A stretch of 64,000 nt of DNA, from assembly GCA_026417415.1 (NCBI GenBank), contig JAOADG010000037.1:62001-126000 (forward strand), given 5' to 3'. Positions 18,066-26,663 of the stretch are shown here, piece by piece. Made by a program: the position numbers and the translations under genes. The notes under the pieces are model-generated. The model was not told where the DNA came from and searched no databases. It was given only the letters and a program-made list of their open reading frames with translations. This DNA comes from a bacterium (GTDB lineage Bacteria > Electryoneota > JAOADG01). Within the stretch, counting starts at the first letter, position 1, and every line of letters starts with the position of its first letter.

Positions 18066-19223
18066 ATGATTCTATGGTATTTAGGAAACGAATTGATTTT
18101 AGGTGAGTTAGAAAAGCAAACCGATTCGTTTAACTTTATTCCTCTTCACAAACTCACCATTCCAATTCATTCCTCGCCTTTAGTGGTTAAATCCGCAGCA
18201 TCAAGAGAAATTTTATTAAATGCGATTAAAACTTTGTTAAGTCAAATAAACAGTCAAAGTAGAACCATTGAAGTGTGGCTTACGCCTGATTGGGCATATA
18301 AAGATATTGTTCCGTTTCCTGAAGTTCCTATGGAAGAGTTTATCTCGCAGGTTAGATGGGAAATTGAACAAAGAGTCAACGACCTTTTGGACCGATACCT
18401 GCTATTTCAAAAACAAATTCCTAACGAAGGAATTGCCTTTGCTGTTATACGACCTTCTATAGTCAAATTTTGGCGACAATTGCTGTTTGAATTTGACTTT
18501 CGATTATCATCTTTAAGAATTGCTGATCCAGAAAACCTAAAAGATGTTTTCTTATTTGATTTTGCTACTCGTGCTCAAGGAGTACCTCTACCGAAAACAC
18601 CAGTTACAAAAGAATCTGGAATGACTTACCATTTTAGCAAAAAAACTATTCCTATATGGGTCTGGTTAATGATTGCTTTTGTGGTGATGTTGGTGGGAAT
18701 TTTATTATGGAAACCTTGGGAAAAAACGAGTAAATCCACAAAATCCCAAATAGCTGCAGTAAAAACGACCCCTACATCCACTGCGCCGATAAAACAAGAT
18801 ACAGTAAAGCAATCCATCCAAAGTGGTTCAACGCCATCAAAAAAGTTTGTATCGCTTCTAAAACAAATTCAATCGTTTGCAACCATTGAAGGTGCGACTA
18901 TCGTTCCCGGTCTTATCAGTGTTCAATTGATTACACAGGAAGACATTACCTCTAAAATTCAACCCGTTTTATCGCAATTAGGAATGAATGCGGAAACGCA
19001 TTTTTCTGATCAAACCGATCGTCTTTTGATTTTAGTTCCTATTGAAGATTTTATGCCTTCGTCCAATTTTACGATGAAATCGGACCGTTTGACATCTATA
19101 GAAAACAGTGTGGAAGGAAACATCAATGAGATGTTTCAATGGCTAGAAACATTGAATGAATTGCCTTATAGGTTAGTATTTGTTGTTGAAAAAGAAAACG
19201 CAAGAGTAGTTGCATTTAATTAG
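18066..19223 (+). CDS. PilM/GspL-like bitopic protein (putative)
   Basis: A 385-residue protein. The N-terminal about 190 residues resemble the PilM/GspL actin-like fold in one diagnostic stretch: PFPEVPMEEFISQVRWEIEQ followed by a VxxxI..FWR..L segment, the pattern seen before the second subdomain of PilM. The N-terminal nucleotide-binding motif of PilM is not evident. One transmembrane segment follows (about residues 197-217, IPIWVWLMIAFVVML), then a Thr/Ser/Lys-rich linker and a C-terminal domain of about 120 residues that would lie outside the cytoplasm, as in GspL. No other pilus or type II secretion gene is visible. The assignment is tentative. Confidence 0.45.
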   Translation: MILWYLGNELILGELEKQTDSFNFIPLHKLTIPIHSSPLVVKSAASREILLNAIKTLLSQINSQSRTIEVWLTPDWAYKDIVPFPEVPMEEFISQVRWEIEQRVNDLLDRYLLFQKQIPNEGIAFAVIRPSIVKFWRQLLFEFDFRLSSLRIADPENLKDVFLFDFATRAQGVPLPKTPVTKESGMTYHFSKKTIPIWVWLMIAFVVMLVGILLWKPWEKTSKSTKSQIAAVKTTPTSTAPIKQDTVKQSIQSGSTPSKKFVSLLKQIQSFATIEGATIVPGLISVQLITQEDITSKIQPVLSQLGMNAETHFSDQTDRLLILVPIEDFMPSSNFTMKSDRLTSIENSVEGNINEMFQWLETLNELPYRLVFVVEKENARVVAFN

Positions 19224-19232
19224 GAGTAGGTT

Positions 19233-19646
19233 ATGGCAGGAGATCAAACAAAAGAAATTTTAGAAACGTTGTTGGATAAAATCACTGCAATCGCAGCGAC
19301 CAAAACCGTGGTAGGTGAACCTGTAATTGTGGGAAACCGTGTAATTGTTCCTGTAGTGAAAGTCAGTATAGGTGTTGGAGCTGGGAGTGGAGAAGGAAAA
19401 AATCCCAAAGGATCTGAAAGTAGTTCTTCCAGCGGGTCAGGCGCAGGTGCAGGCGTTTCCATTATGCCGATAGCGTTTATGGTTATGGATGATAAAAATG
19501 TCCATCTGTTTGGAACAAAACCAAATGTACTGGATAATTTAACTGCAAAATTGCCAGATTTGATTTCCAGTGTTTTAGATAAGATTCCATTTAAAAAGGA
19601 AAAATCGGAAACTTCAAAAAAAGAAGAAAAATCAGAAGAAGAATAA
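19233..19646 (+). CDS. GerW/YtfJ-like protein
   Basis: A 137-residue soluble protein matching the YtfJ/GerW pattern: an N-terminal helix (EILETLLDKITAIA), VVGEPVIVGNRVIVPVVKVSIGVGAG, a low-complexity Gly/Ser segment (about residues 55-73), AGAGVSIMPIAFMVM and then a segment ending in a Lys/Glu-rich tail. The family is best known from spore formers but also occurs in non-sporulating bacteria, where its function is unknown. It starts nine bases after the preceding gene and is followed by coaD 13 bases later. Confidence 0.8.
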   Translation: MAGDQTKEILETLLDKITAIAATKTVVGEPVIVGNRVIVPVVKVSIGVGAGSGEGKNPKGSESSSSSGSGAGAGVSIMPIAFMVMDDKNVHLFGTKPNVLDNLTAKLPDLISSVLDKIPFKKEKSETSKKEEKSEEE

Positions 19647-19659
19647 ATAAAACAACTCA

Positions 19660-20178
19660 ATGAGTGAATACGGTGCTTTACGGAACGCTGTTGTTCCGGG
19701 GACCTTTGATCCGATTACCAATGGTCACATTGATGTAATTGAAAGAGCTGCACAAATTTTTGAAAATGTGTATGTTTGTATTGCACACAATCCAGAAAAA
19801 ACACCACTTTTTCCTATTCAAGAAAGAGTGGAAATGGCAAAAGAAAGTTTAGCCCATTTAGACAATGTTTTTGTCGAAACCTTTGATGGATTAGTGGTCA
19901 AATTTGCTCTTCAACGTCAAGCCATTGCGTTAATTCGTGGAATTCGTGCGATTTCTGATTTTGAATTTGAATTCCAAATGGCATTAATGAACAGACGATT
20001 AGCACCCAACATCATTACCTTGTTTATGATGCCGCATCCGAGATATACTTACTTAAATAGTTCATTAATTCGTAATGTAGCGAGTTATGGAGGGGATGTT
20101 TCTCCATACGTACCGGCAAGTGTTTACCGACGACTTATACAAAGATTCAACCTACCTAAAAATGAATCTATAAAATGA
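19660..20178 (+). CDS. coaD: Phosphopantetheine adenylyltransferase
   Basis: A 172-residue enzyme of coenzyme A synthesis: 4'-phosphopantetheine + ATP gives dephospho-CoA + PPi. The nucleotidyltransferase motif GTFDPITNGH is near the N-terminus (about residues 14-23), and the C-terminal signature YLNSSLIRNVASYGGDVS matches the family SSxxR motif. Length is slightly above the usual 160. It overlaps the next gene by an ATGA junction. Confidence 0.96.
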   Translation: MSEYGALRNAVVPGTFDPITNGHIDVIERAAQIFENVYVCIAHNPEKTPLFPIQERVEMAKESLAHLDNVFVETFDGLVVKFALQRQAIALIRGIRAISDFEFEFQMALMNRRLAPNIITLFMMPHPRYTYLNSSLIRNVASYGGDVSPYVPASVYRRLIQRFNLPKNESIK

Positions 20179-21116
20179 AAATCAATCCCAAAAGCGTTCT
20201 AAAATGGATTTGGACTACCCTATCCATTGGAATTGCATTTGGGTATTTTTACTATCGGTCTCCTAAAAATTTTTTTGATTTCACTTTGAAAATAGATTTT
20301 CTATTGTTGTGTTTAGGTGTACTCAGTTATATCGGATTTGTGCTTGTCTCTACCTATCGTTGGATGGTCCTCTTAAATTTTCCCATTAGAAAATTACCCA
20401 TTAAAAAATTAATTATAATCACAACTGTTGCTAAAGGACTTGGTTCAATTACTCCTATGAATGCAGGTGAGTTCTTAAAAGCAGAATTTTCTTACAAACT
20501 TTCAGAAACAACGCGATTCAAACAATATACTATCGTCGCCATTGAACGAGGTTTAGATATCCTGACATTACTTTGTCTTGCACTATTGGGTTTAATGGCA
20601 CAAACTTCAATACGCGTTTTACTTCAAAACAAACTGATTATACTCTTGTTAGTTGTGCTTGTAGTTTTGGGAGTAATTACCTTCGTTGTAATGATTTTAT
20701 ACGATCGAGTGGAAAAGGTAAAAGCAAAAATAAACGAAATGGGTGAATTACTAAAAATTGTCATTGCGAAAAAGCAAGTAATACTTCTAACGTTGCTCAA
20801 TTGGTTATGTATCACGATTTTATGGTGGTCCTTGTTTTCTGCTTTTCATTTGCCAGTCACATTAACGGATGTGTTTATTCTCCTAAGCTTAGTTACTTTT
20901 GTGATGATTGCAAGTTTATTACCCGGTGGAATAGGATTGGCAGATATGACCGCTTCCGAACTTGCCATTCAAATGGGTTACCAACCAAAAGAAGCCATTT
21001 TATTTCCTTTAGCAATTCGTGTAAACACTCTAATCAGTTTGATATTAGGCGCAATCGCTTGGATTTATTTGAATTGGAAAATACAGATCAAGAAAGAATC
21101 AATAGAAATTGAATGA
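20175..21116 (+). CDS. LPG-synthase-like flippase-family membrane protein (UPF0104/YbhN type)
   Basis: A 313-residue integral membrane protein with about eight hydrophobic segments. The central pattern GLGSITPMNAGEFLKAEF followed by an acidic-arginine motif (ERGLDIL) and the later LLPGGIGLADMTAS match the lysylphosphatidylglycerol-synthase transmembrane / UPF0104 family. Members translocate or synthesise lipids, but the substrate is unknown for stand-alone proteins like this one. No aminoacyl-transferase domain is attached. Confidence 0.7.
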   Translation: MKINPKSVLKWIWTTLSIGIAFGYFYYRSPKNFFDFTLKIDFLLLCLGVLSYIGFVLVSTYRWMVLLNFPIRKLPIKKLIIITTVAKGLGSITPMNAGEFLKAEFSYKLSETTRFKQYTIVAIERGLDILTLLCLALLGLMAQTSIRVLLQNKLIILLLVVLVVLGVITFVVMILYDRVEKVKAKINEMGELLKIVIAKKQVILLTLLNWLCITILWWSLFSAFHLPVTLTDVFILLSLVTFVMIASLLPGGIGLADMTASELAIQMGYQPKEAILFPLAIRVNTLISLILGAIAWIYLNWKIQIKKESIEIE

Positions 21117-21183
21117 TACAGAATGTCAATGTATCTTAGAAAAAACACTGAAATTTCATCTATCCAGAAATGGGAGTTTTTTC

Positions 21184-22551
21184 ATGCGACCAGAACCCTT
21201 CAAAATTAAAATGGTAGAACCAATTCGCTTACTTCCAAAGGAAGAAAGAGAAAAGAAGATTGCTGCTACAGGTTACAACCTTTTCGGATTACGTTCAGAA
21301 GATGTTTTTATTGATTTGTTATCCGACTCAGGAACTGGTTCAATGTCTAACAAACAGTGGTCTGCACTTATGCTCGGGGATGAGAGTTATGCTGGTGCAT
21401 CTTCATTCTACAAATTAGAAAAAGCAGTTCAAGAGATCCTTGGTTTTCCTTATGTATTACCTACACACCAAGGAAGAGCAGCAGAAAACGTTTTGCATAG
21501 TGTACTGGTTAAAGAGGGAGATGTCGTTCCTGGGAATACCCATTTTGATACTACAAAAGCACACATAGAATTTCGTAGAGCTACCGCGTTGGATTGTACA
21601 ATAGAAGAAGCTTTTAATCCAACCATGATTCACCCTTTCAAAGGGAATGTGGATTTAGAAAAACTGAAATCTGCGTTAAATACATATGTTCCACAAAACA
21701 AAGTTCCATTTGTTTTAATTACGGTAACTTGTAATAGTGCCGGTGGACAACCTGTTGCCTTATCAAACATCAAAGCAGTTAAAGAATTGTGTGAAGAATA
21801 CCAAGTACCACTATTTATAGATGCTGCAAGGTTTGCGGAAAATGCCAAGTTTATTCAACTCCGAGAGGAAGGATATCGCAACAAGTCGGTAAAGGAAATC
21901 GTTGTTGAAATGTTTCAATATGCAGATGGTTGCACCATGTCTGCTAAAAAGGACCCATTGGTCAATATAGGCGGTTTTATAGCATTTCGTGATTCCACAC
22001 TGTATCAAAAATGTTCAGTATTTGCGATCCTGTTTGAAGGCTTTTTAACCTACGGAGGGATGTCGGGAAGAGACATGGAAGCATTGGCTGCAGGGTTAGA
22101 GGAAGCAATCAATGACGATTACCTTGAATATCGTTTAGCACAAACCAGTTACTTAGGTGAGCAGTTGTTGAAACACAACATTCCAATTGTTCAACCAATC
22201 GGAGGGCATGCGGTTTATGTAGATGCATTATCGTTATTACCCCACATTGAAAGAGAACATTTACCTGCACAATCATTGGCAGTTGAACTGTATATTGAAT
22301 CGGGGGTAAGGGGAGTTGAAATCGGAACGGTACTTGCCGATAGAGATCCCATAACAAGGGAAAATAGATATCCTCGTTTGGAACTGGTAAGATTATCTAT
22401 TCCAAGAAGAGTTTATACCAACAATCATATGGATTGGGTAGTAGAGGGCTTTCAAAAAGTTGTAGAAAAAAAGGACCAAATCAGAGGATTAAAATTCGTC
22501 TACGAAACACCTATCCTTAGACATTTTACTGCAAAGTTTGAAAAAGTTTAA
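21184..22551 (+). CDS. tnaA: Tryptophanase
   Basis: A 455-residue PLP-dependent beta-eliminating lyase that splits L-tryptophan into indole, pyruvate and ammonia. Family motifs: DSGTGSMS, PTHQGRAAENV, NSAGGQPVALSN, and the PLP lysine in SAKKD. Several segments are as close to tyrosine phenol-lyase as to tryptophanase (GRDMEALA, IPRRVYTNNHMD). At the position where tyrosine phenol-lyase has arginine (MERG), this protein has isoleucine (VEIG), as in tryptophanase, so I prefer tryptophanase. I chose the ATG at 21184, preceded by GGGAG at seven bases, over the in-frame ATG at 21109 that overlaps the upstream gene. Convergent with the RsbW-like gene; the stop codons overlap. Confidence 0.85.
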   Translation: MRPEPFKIKMVEPIRLLPKEEREKKIAATGYNLFGLRSEDVFIDLLSDSGTGSMSNKQWSALMLGDESYAGASSFYKLEKAVQEILGFPYVLPTHQGRAAENVLHSVLVKEGDVVPGNTHFDTTKAHIEFRRATALDCTIEEAFNPTMIHPFKGNVDLEKLKSALNTYVPQNKVPFVLITVTCNSAGGQPVALSNIKAVKELCEEYQVPLFIDAARFAENAKFIQLREEGYRNKSVKEIVVEMFQYADGCTMSAKKDPLVNIGGFIAFRDSTLYQKCSVFAILFEGFLTYGGMSGRDMEALAAGLEEAINDDYLEYRLAQTSYLGEQLLKHNIPIVQPIGGHAVYVDALSLLPHIEREHLPAQSLAVELYIESGVRGVEIGTVLADRDPITRENRYPRLELVRLSIPRRVYTNNHMDWVVEGFQKVVEKKDQIRGLKFVYETPILRHFTAKFEKV

Positions 22552-22970
22552 CCTTCACTGCGGCTAAAAATTAGGCGGGTAATAAATCCATCGTCCACTA
22601 CTTCTGTAATCACATCTTTACAAAAGTGTTTGAGAATTAACCATCCTCTACCATGTTCTTTTAATAAATTTTCAGGTTGCGTCGGATCTGGAATAAGCGT
22701 TGGGTCAAATCCTTTTCCACTATCTTTGACTGTGATGATGATTTCTGAAGGTAAAATTTCGAATTGGATATGGACAAGTAAATTTCTATCACAGTGGTTT
22801 CCATGATAAATTGAATTGTTTACTGCTTCCGTTACGATTAGTCCTAATGTTCCTTTTTGATCTTCGGTTAATTTAGCCAAATCAGCAATTTTTTCTGCGA
22901 ACAATTCTACTTCTGGAAGTTCATTCGGATCAGAAGGAAATGATAATTGATATACATTCTCATTCATCAC
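22548..22970 (-). CDS. RsbW/SpoIIAB-like anti-sigma factor kinase
   Basis: A 140-residue GHKL-type ATPase domain standing alone. The N-box EAVNNSIYHGN, the G1 box DSGKGFDP and the G2 box HGRGW are clear. Such proteins phosphorylate a serine in a STAS antagonist and sequester a sigma factor or other target. Its presumed STAS partner is encoded at 24.4 kb, with the phosphatase between them. Overlaps the phosphatase gene by four bases. No sigma factor gene is adjacent, so the output is unknown. Confidence 0.85.
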   Translation of the reverse strand: MMNENVYQLSFPSDPNELPEVELFAEKIADLAKLTEDQKGTLGLIVTEAVNNSIYHGNHCDRNLLVHIQFEILPSEIIITVKDSGKGFDPTLIPDPTQPENLLKEHGRGWLILKHFCKDVITEVVDDGFITRLIFSRSEG

Positions 22971-24370
22971 CGATGTTGTTCCTCAAATACAATCGCCAAC
23001 AAGGTCATATCATCAGCGAACGATTTGCCTTCTGTGAAGGCAACCACTTCTTGTTGGATGATTTGAATAATTTCTTTAGCACTTTTTCCAACGCAAGTTT
23101 GCAACAGTGACATAAGTCGTTTTGCGGTAAACATTTGTCCTTTTGGATTTTCTGCTTCTGTAACTCCGTCTGTATAAAGAAGCAAGGTATCTCCCGGATG
23201 AAACGGTACGATACTTTCTGTCCATTTCCCTTCTGGAAAAGCACCTATGGGAACACCGCCTTGGGATAGTAACTGGATTTCACCTTGTTTATTCAATAAC
23301 ATCGCAGGATTATGGCCTGCATTGGAATAAGTAATTTGGAAATTTGCAACATCAACCACACCATAATGAATCGTAACAAATTCACCCGGTTGGCTAGTAC
23401 TATGGACGAAATTGTTCACATGTTCCAATATCTGACCGATGGAATATGTGGTACGTGCTTCAACGCGTAAAGAGCCGCGTACACCTGCCATAATGATCGC
23501 AGCAGGAATTCCTTTTCCAACCACGTCGGACATCACGAAAGCAAGGTCTTTATGAGAAAGTGTAAAAAAGTCGTAATAGTCACCACCTACTTGCTCCGAA
23601 GGAATGCTTAAACCATAAATGTCCAACCCTAATACGTTAGTATTTGCAGGAAGAAGAGATTGTTGAATACGTCTGGCTAAAGCAAGTTCTTCTTGGATGC
23701 GCTGTTGATAGATCAAACGGTGATAAATCTGTTCACGTTCAATGGCAACAGCCGCATTTGCAGCGAGTGTACTTACCAATTCTGCATCTTCAACGGTGTA
23801 AGCATTTAAATTGTTTGATTCTAAATTGAATACACCAATTACTTCACCGCTGGCAGGTGAAAACATCGGAACCGCAAGTTCACTGCGCGTACCTTTACGG
23901 GCTGCAATGTAATAAGGGTTTTGACTGACATCATTGACAATCATGGTCTTGCCAGTTTCCACCACTCGACCAACAATCCCTTCACCTACTTTCTGATGGA
24001 CCAATTCGTAGGAATCCCTACGATACCCACGTAAATATTCAGCTGCAATGGTTTTTCCATCCCGCTCCACAATGAATACACCTGCAGCATCAAATGGAAC
24101 CAATTTGGCTAAGCCCTCAACGATGTGAGATAAGATATCTTCTAAACCAATAGCACGAGATAATGAAAGTGCCACTTCGGAAAGAAGTTCATTGTGTTGG
24201 CGCTCGATATCCGCTGAGTTCCATGCATCAAAAGAAGCACGCAATTTCTCAAGTGCTTGAAGAATTTCTTCGTGTTGACCTTGTGTAAAAAGTTGTTCCA
24301 GTGTATCCAAACGATTCACAACACGCCGTAAAAGCGCTTGTTCTTCAACACTGCGAAAAAAACGACGCAT
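22967..24370 (-). CDS. GAF domain-containing PP2C (SpoIIE/RsbU-type) phosphatase
   Basis: A 467-residue protein. A helical N-terminus (about 1-65) precedes a GAF domain (about 70-220; VPFDAAGVFIV, GEGIVGRVVETG, ELAVPMFSP), a short coiled segment (LALARRIQQSLLP) and a PP2C/SpoIIE domain (about 240-465) with metal-binding acidic motifs GGDYYDF, MSDVVGKG and LYTDGVTEA. This architecture is that of RsbU-like phosphatases that dephosphorylate STAS antagonists when the sensor domain is stimulated. No membrane segment, so it senses an intracellular signal. Confidence 0.92.
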   Translation of the reverse strand: MRRFFRSVEEQALLRRVVNRLDTLEQLFTQGQHEEILQALEKLRASFDAWNSADIERQHNELLSEVALSLSRAIGLEDILSHIVEGLAKLVPFDAAGVFIVERDGKTIAAEYLRGYRRDSYELVHQKVGEGIVGRVVETGKTMIVNDVSQNPYYIAARKGTRSELAVPMFSPASGEVIGVFNLESNNLNAYTVEDAELVSTLAANAAVAIEREQIYHRLIYQQRIQEELALARRIQQSLLPANTNVLGLDIYGLSIPSEQVGGDYYDFFTLSHKDLAFVMSDVVGKGIPAAIIMAGVRGSLRVEARTTYSIGQILEHVNNFVHSTSQPGEFVTIHYGVVDVANFQITYSNAGHNPAMLLNKQGEIQLLSQGGVPIGAFPEGKWTESIVPFHPGDTLLLYTDGVTEAENPKGQMFTAKRLMSLLQTCVGKSAKEIIQIIQQEVVAFTEGKSFADDMTLLAIVFEEQHR

Positions 24371-24396
24371 AATTGAAATACCAAATTTTAGAAATA

Positions 24397-24741
24397 CTAA
24401 ACTTTAGTTAGTGCCTCTTCAACGGTGGGACAAGTTTCAAATACTGTGCTGAGTTTTGTGATCACCAACAATGACTCAATTTTTTCTGTCAACCTTGCTA
24501 AAATCAATGTTCCACCGACATTGCGAACTGAAGTGAGTCCACCAATTAACATCCCTAATCCAGAAGAATTAATCCAATCCACATCTCCTAAGTCAATCAC
24601 AAACTTTCGCGTTCCTGAGGCAATATAGTTTCGGATTTCTTCTGCTACTTCACTGGATTCAGGTCCTCCCATTAGTTTGCCTTTTAAATAAAAAACGACT
24701 ACTTCGCCGAATTCTTTTGCGGTATGATGGGTCATTCCCAT
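24397..24741 (-). CDS. STAS-domain anti-anti-sigma factor (RsbV/SpoIIAA type)
   Basis: A 114-residue STAS domain. The phosphorylation-site segment INSSGLGML contains the serine targeted by RsbW-like kinases, and the preceding KFVIDLGDVDW strand matches the family. First gene of the three-gene partner-switching unit, 26 bases before the phosphatase gene. GGAG lies about seven bases before the ATG. Confidence 0.92.
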   Translation of the reverse strand: MGMTHHTAKEFGEVVVFYLKGKLMGGPESSEVAEEIRNYIASGTRKFVIDLGDVDWINSSGLGMLIGGLTSVRNVGGTLILARLTEKIESLLVITKLSTVFETCPTVEEALTKV

Positions 24742-24818
24742 AATCTTGCTCCATTCTTAAGAAAAAATGTATCTTGAAAGATAGAAAAAATAATAATATT
24801 TCCATAAAAGGAGGTTAA

Positions 24819-26663
24819 GTGAAATATACGAAAATGAGTTGGTTTCTTTGGATAACCATTGTTTTTTTGATTTCAATTGCAGGAACAGGGTGTAAAAAAG
24901 AAAGCATTGTAGCGACGGTAGGAGAAGAAAAGATAACAGCAGAAGATTTAAAAATAGAATTGATTCGCAGAACTCGTTCTGAAGAAGCTGCTGCAAAATT
25001 ACCCTTAGAGCATCGTTTAGAAACACTGGACAATATGATTGATTTAAAATTGAAATTGTTAGATGCAGCTGCAAAAAAAATTACGGAACGACCTGAGTTA
25101 AAGGTCATGTTTCAAGAGAAATTGCTATTAGCAGCATCACAAGAAATGTATGATAGAGAGGTTCGCGATAAAGTAATCTCGGAGAGGGAAGCAAAAAAGT
25201 TTTGGAAGATGATGAACAAAGAAGTGAAAGCCAGCCATATCTTAGTTTCTGTGAACAAAGATGCCAAACCTGAAGAAATCAATCGTGCGAAAGTACGAAT
25301 CGATTCAATTTATCAAGTCGTCACTAAACCCAATGTTGATTTTAATGCCATTGCAGCTCAAACAACTCAAGATATGTCTGCAAGAAATGGTGATATTGGG
25401 TATTTTCGATGGGGACAAATGGTTGACGAGTTTCAGGAAAAAGCTTGGAAAATGAAAGTTGGAGAAATTTCAAAACCATTTCTTACTGAATACGGTTGGC
25501 ATATTGTCAAAGTTACAGATATTCGTCCGCTTGAAAGATTCCCTTACAAGAAGATGAGAGATGAAATTTATCGTAGATTAATGGGTATTCATCGAGATGA
25601 AATGATTAAAAGAGCAAATCAGTTTTTAGAAAAATTAAGAAATAGATATCAAGTTCAACTCAAAAAAGACAATTTACAATTGATTTTTTCAAAATTAGGA
25701 CCATCTTCATTAGTTGACAACGATCCCTTTGCTACATTAACTGATGCAGAAAAACAAATTCCTTTGTTTACTTTCAAACCTGGTAAAAACAAATTCGACA
25801 ATGTGGTTGAAAAGGAATACTATAAAAAAGGTCATATTACAGCACAAACTTTAATTGACGAATTTGCAAAAAATCGCAGACCAGGTCCGATATCGGATAC
25901 TGCGGCTCTCCGTTCCATGGCTGAAAACATTTTAACCAAATGGTTAATTTTCGATTTTGTTCTCGAGAAAAAATTAGATCAGAAGCCATCCGTTCGTAGA
26001 AAAGCAGAAGAAGATTTACAAATGCAAATTTTAAGTAGATTAGAACAAGAAGAGATTCTTGATCGAACCAACAACCCTACTGATCAGCAATTAAAAGAAT
26101 TCATGCAGCGCGATCCAAAACGTTGGTACACAACGCCTACAACCGATATTATGGAAGTACTTTTTCACACTCGTGAGGAAGCAGAAACCTTTTTAAGTCA
26201 AGCAAAAAAGAAAGGAAAAATTACGCAACAAGATGCAAAAAAATTATCTAAAAGAATTTATCCAACAGGAAAAGAAGGGATTTTAGAGAACATCACCTCT
26301 TCCATGTACGGTGCGATTGGTGCTGCTGCAGCTAATGCCAAAGTTGGTGAAATAGTAGGTCCTGTAGTTGAGGGAACTAACTATAGTGTTTTCCAAGTTA
26401 CTCGAAAGAGTGAGCCAGTACCTCTAACAATTGAAAAAGATAGACAGAAAATTTTAGAATACTATCGTAGAGAAGTGGGTGATGAATTGAGACGTGCTTG
26501 GATGGAGAGGTTAAGAAAACAATACCCAGTAATAGTGTATGAAAAAGAGGTACGAAAAATATTTGGTGGGATAAAAACTCCTGAACAGCCGAAAGGAGCA
26601 CCAGCCAAAGGGAGCCGATTATCAGAACCGAAAAGAGTTGATCAAGAACACCGTGATCATTAA
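24819..26663 (+). CDS. SurA-like parvulin peptidyl-prolyl isomerase lipoprotein
   Basis: A 614-residue predicted lipoprotein. It starts with GTG six bases after a perfect Shine-Dalgarno (AAAGGAGG) and has a signal peptide with a lipobox ending GTGC (Cys at about residue 25). A SurA-N-like segment (VATVGEEKITAEDL onward) is followed by a parvulin domain (about 135-245; KASHILV, then DIGYFRWGQMVDEF and YGWHIVKV). The C-terminal half is longer than in SurA, with a further PPIase-like stretch without a clear parvulin active site. Expected location: periplasm, lipid-anchored. First of three adjacent foldase-like genes. Confidence 0.85.
   Translation: MKYTKMSWFLWITIVFLISIAGTGCKKESIVATVGEEKITAEDLKIELIRRTRSEEAAAKLPLEHRLETLDNMIDLKLKLLDAAAKKITERPELKVMFQEKLLLAASQEMYDREVRDKVISEREAKKFWKMMNKEVKASHILVSVNKDAKPEEINRAKVRIDSIYQVVTKPNVDFNAIAAQTTQDMSARNGDIGYFRWGQMVDEFQEKAWKMKVGEISKPFLTEYGWHIVKVTDIRPLERFPYKKMRDEIYRRLMGIHRDEMIKRANQFLEKLRNRYQVQLKKDNLQLIFSKLGPSSLVDNDPFATLTDAEKQIPLFTFKPGKNKFDNVVEKEYYKKGHITAQTLIDEFAKNRRPGPISDTAALRSMAENILTKWLIFDFVLEKKLDQKPSVRRKAEEDLQMQILSRLEQEEILDRTNNPTDQQLKEFMQRDPKRWYTTPTTDIMEVLFHTREEAETFLSQAKKKGKITQQDAKKLSKRIYPTGKEGILENITSSMYGAIGAAAANAKVGEIVGPVVEGTNYSVFQVTRKSEPVPLTIEKDRQKILEYYRREVGDELRRAWMERLRKQYPVIVYEKEVRKIFGGIKTPEQPKGAPAKGSRLSEPKRVDQEHRDH

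Noticed and set aside
21184-22551. Annotating the lyase as tyrosine phenol-lyase
   Set aside because: The arginine expected in MERG is replaced by isoleucine (VEIG), as in tryptophanase.
24757-25108. Two minus-strand leucine- or serine-rich ORFs opposite the SurA-like lipoprotein
   Set aside because: They mirror the AT-rich coding strand and one spans the strong Shine-Dalgarno of the real gene.
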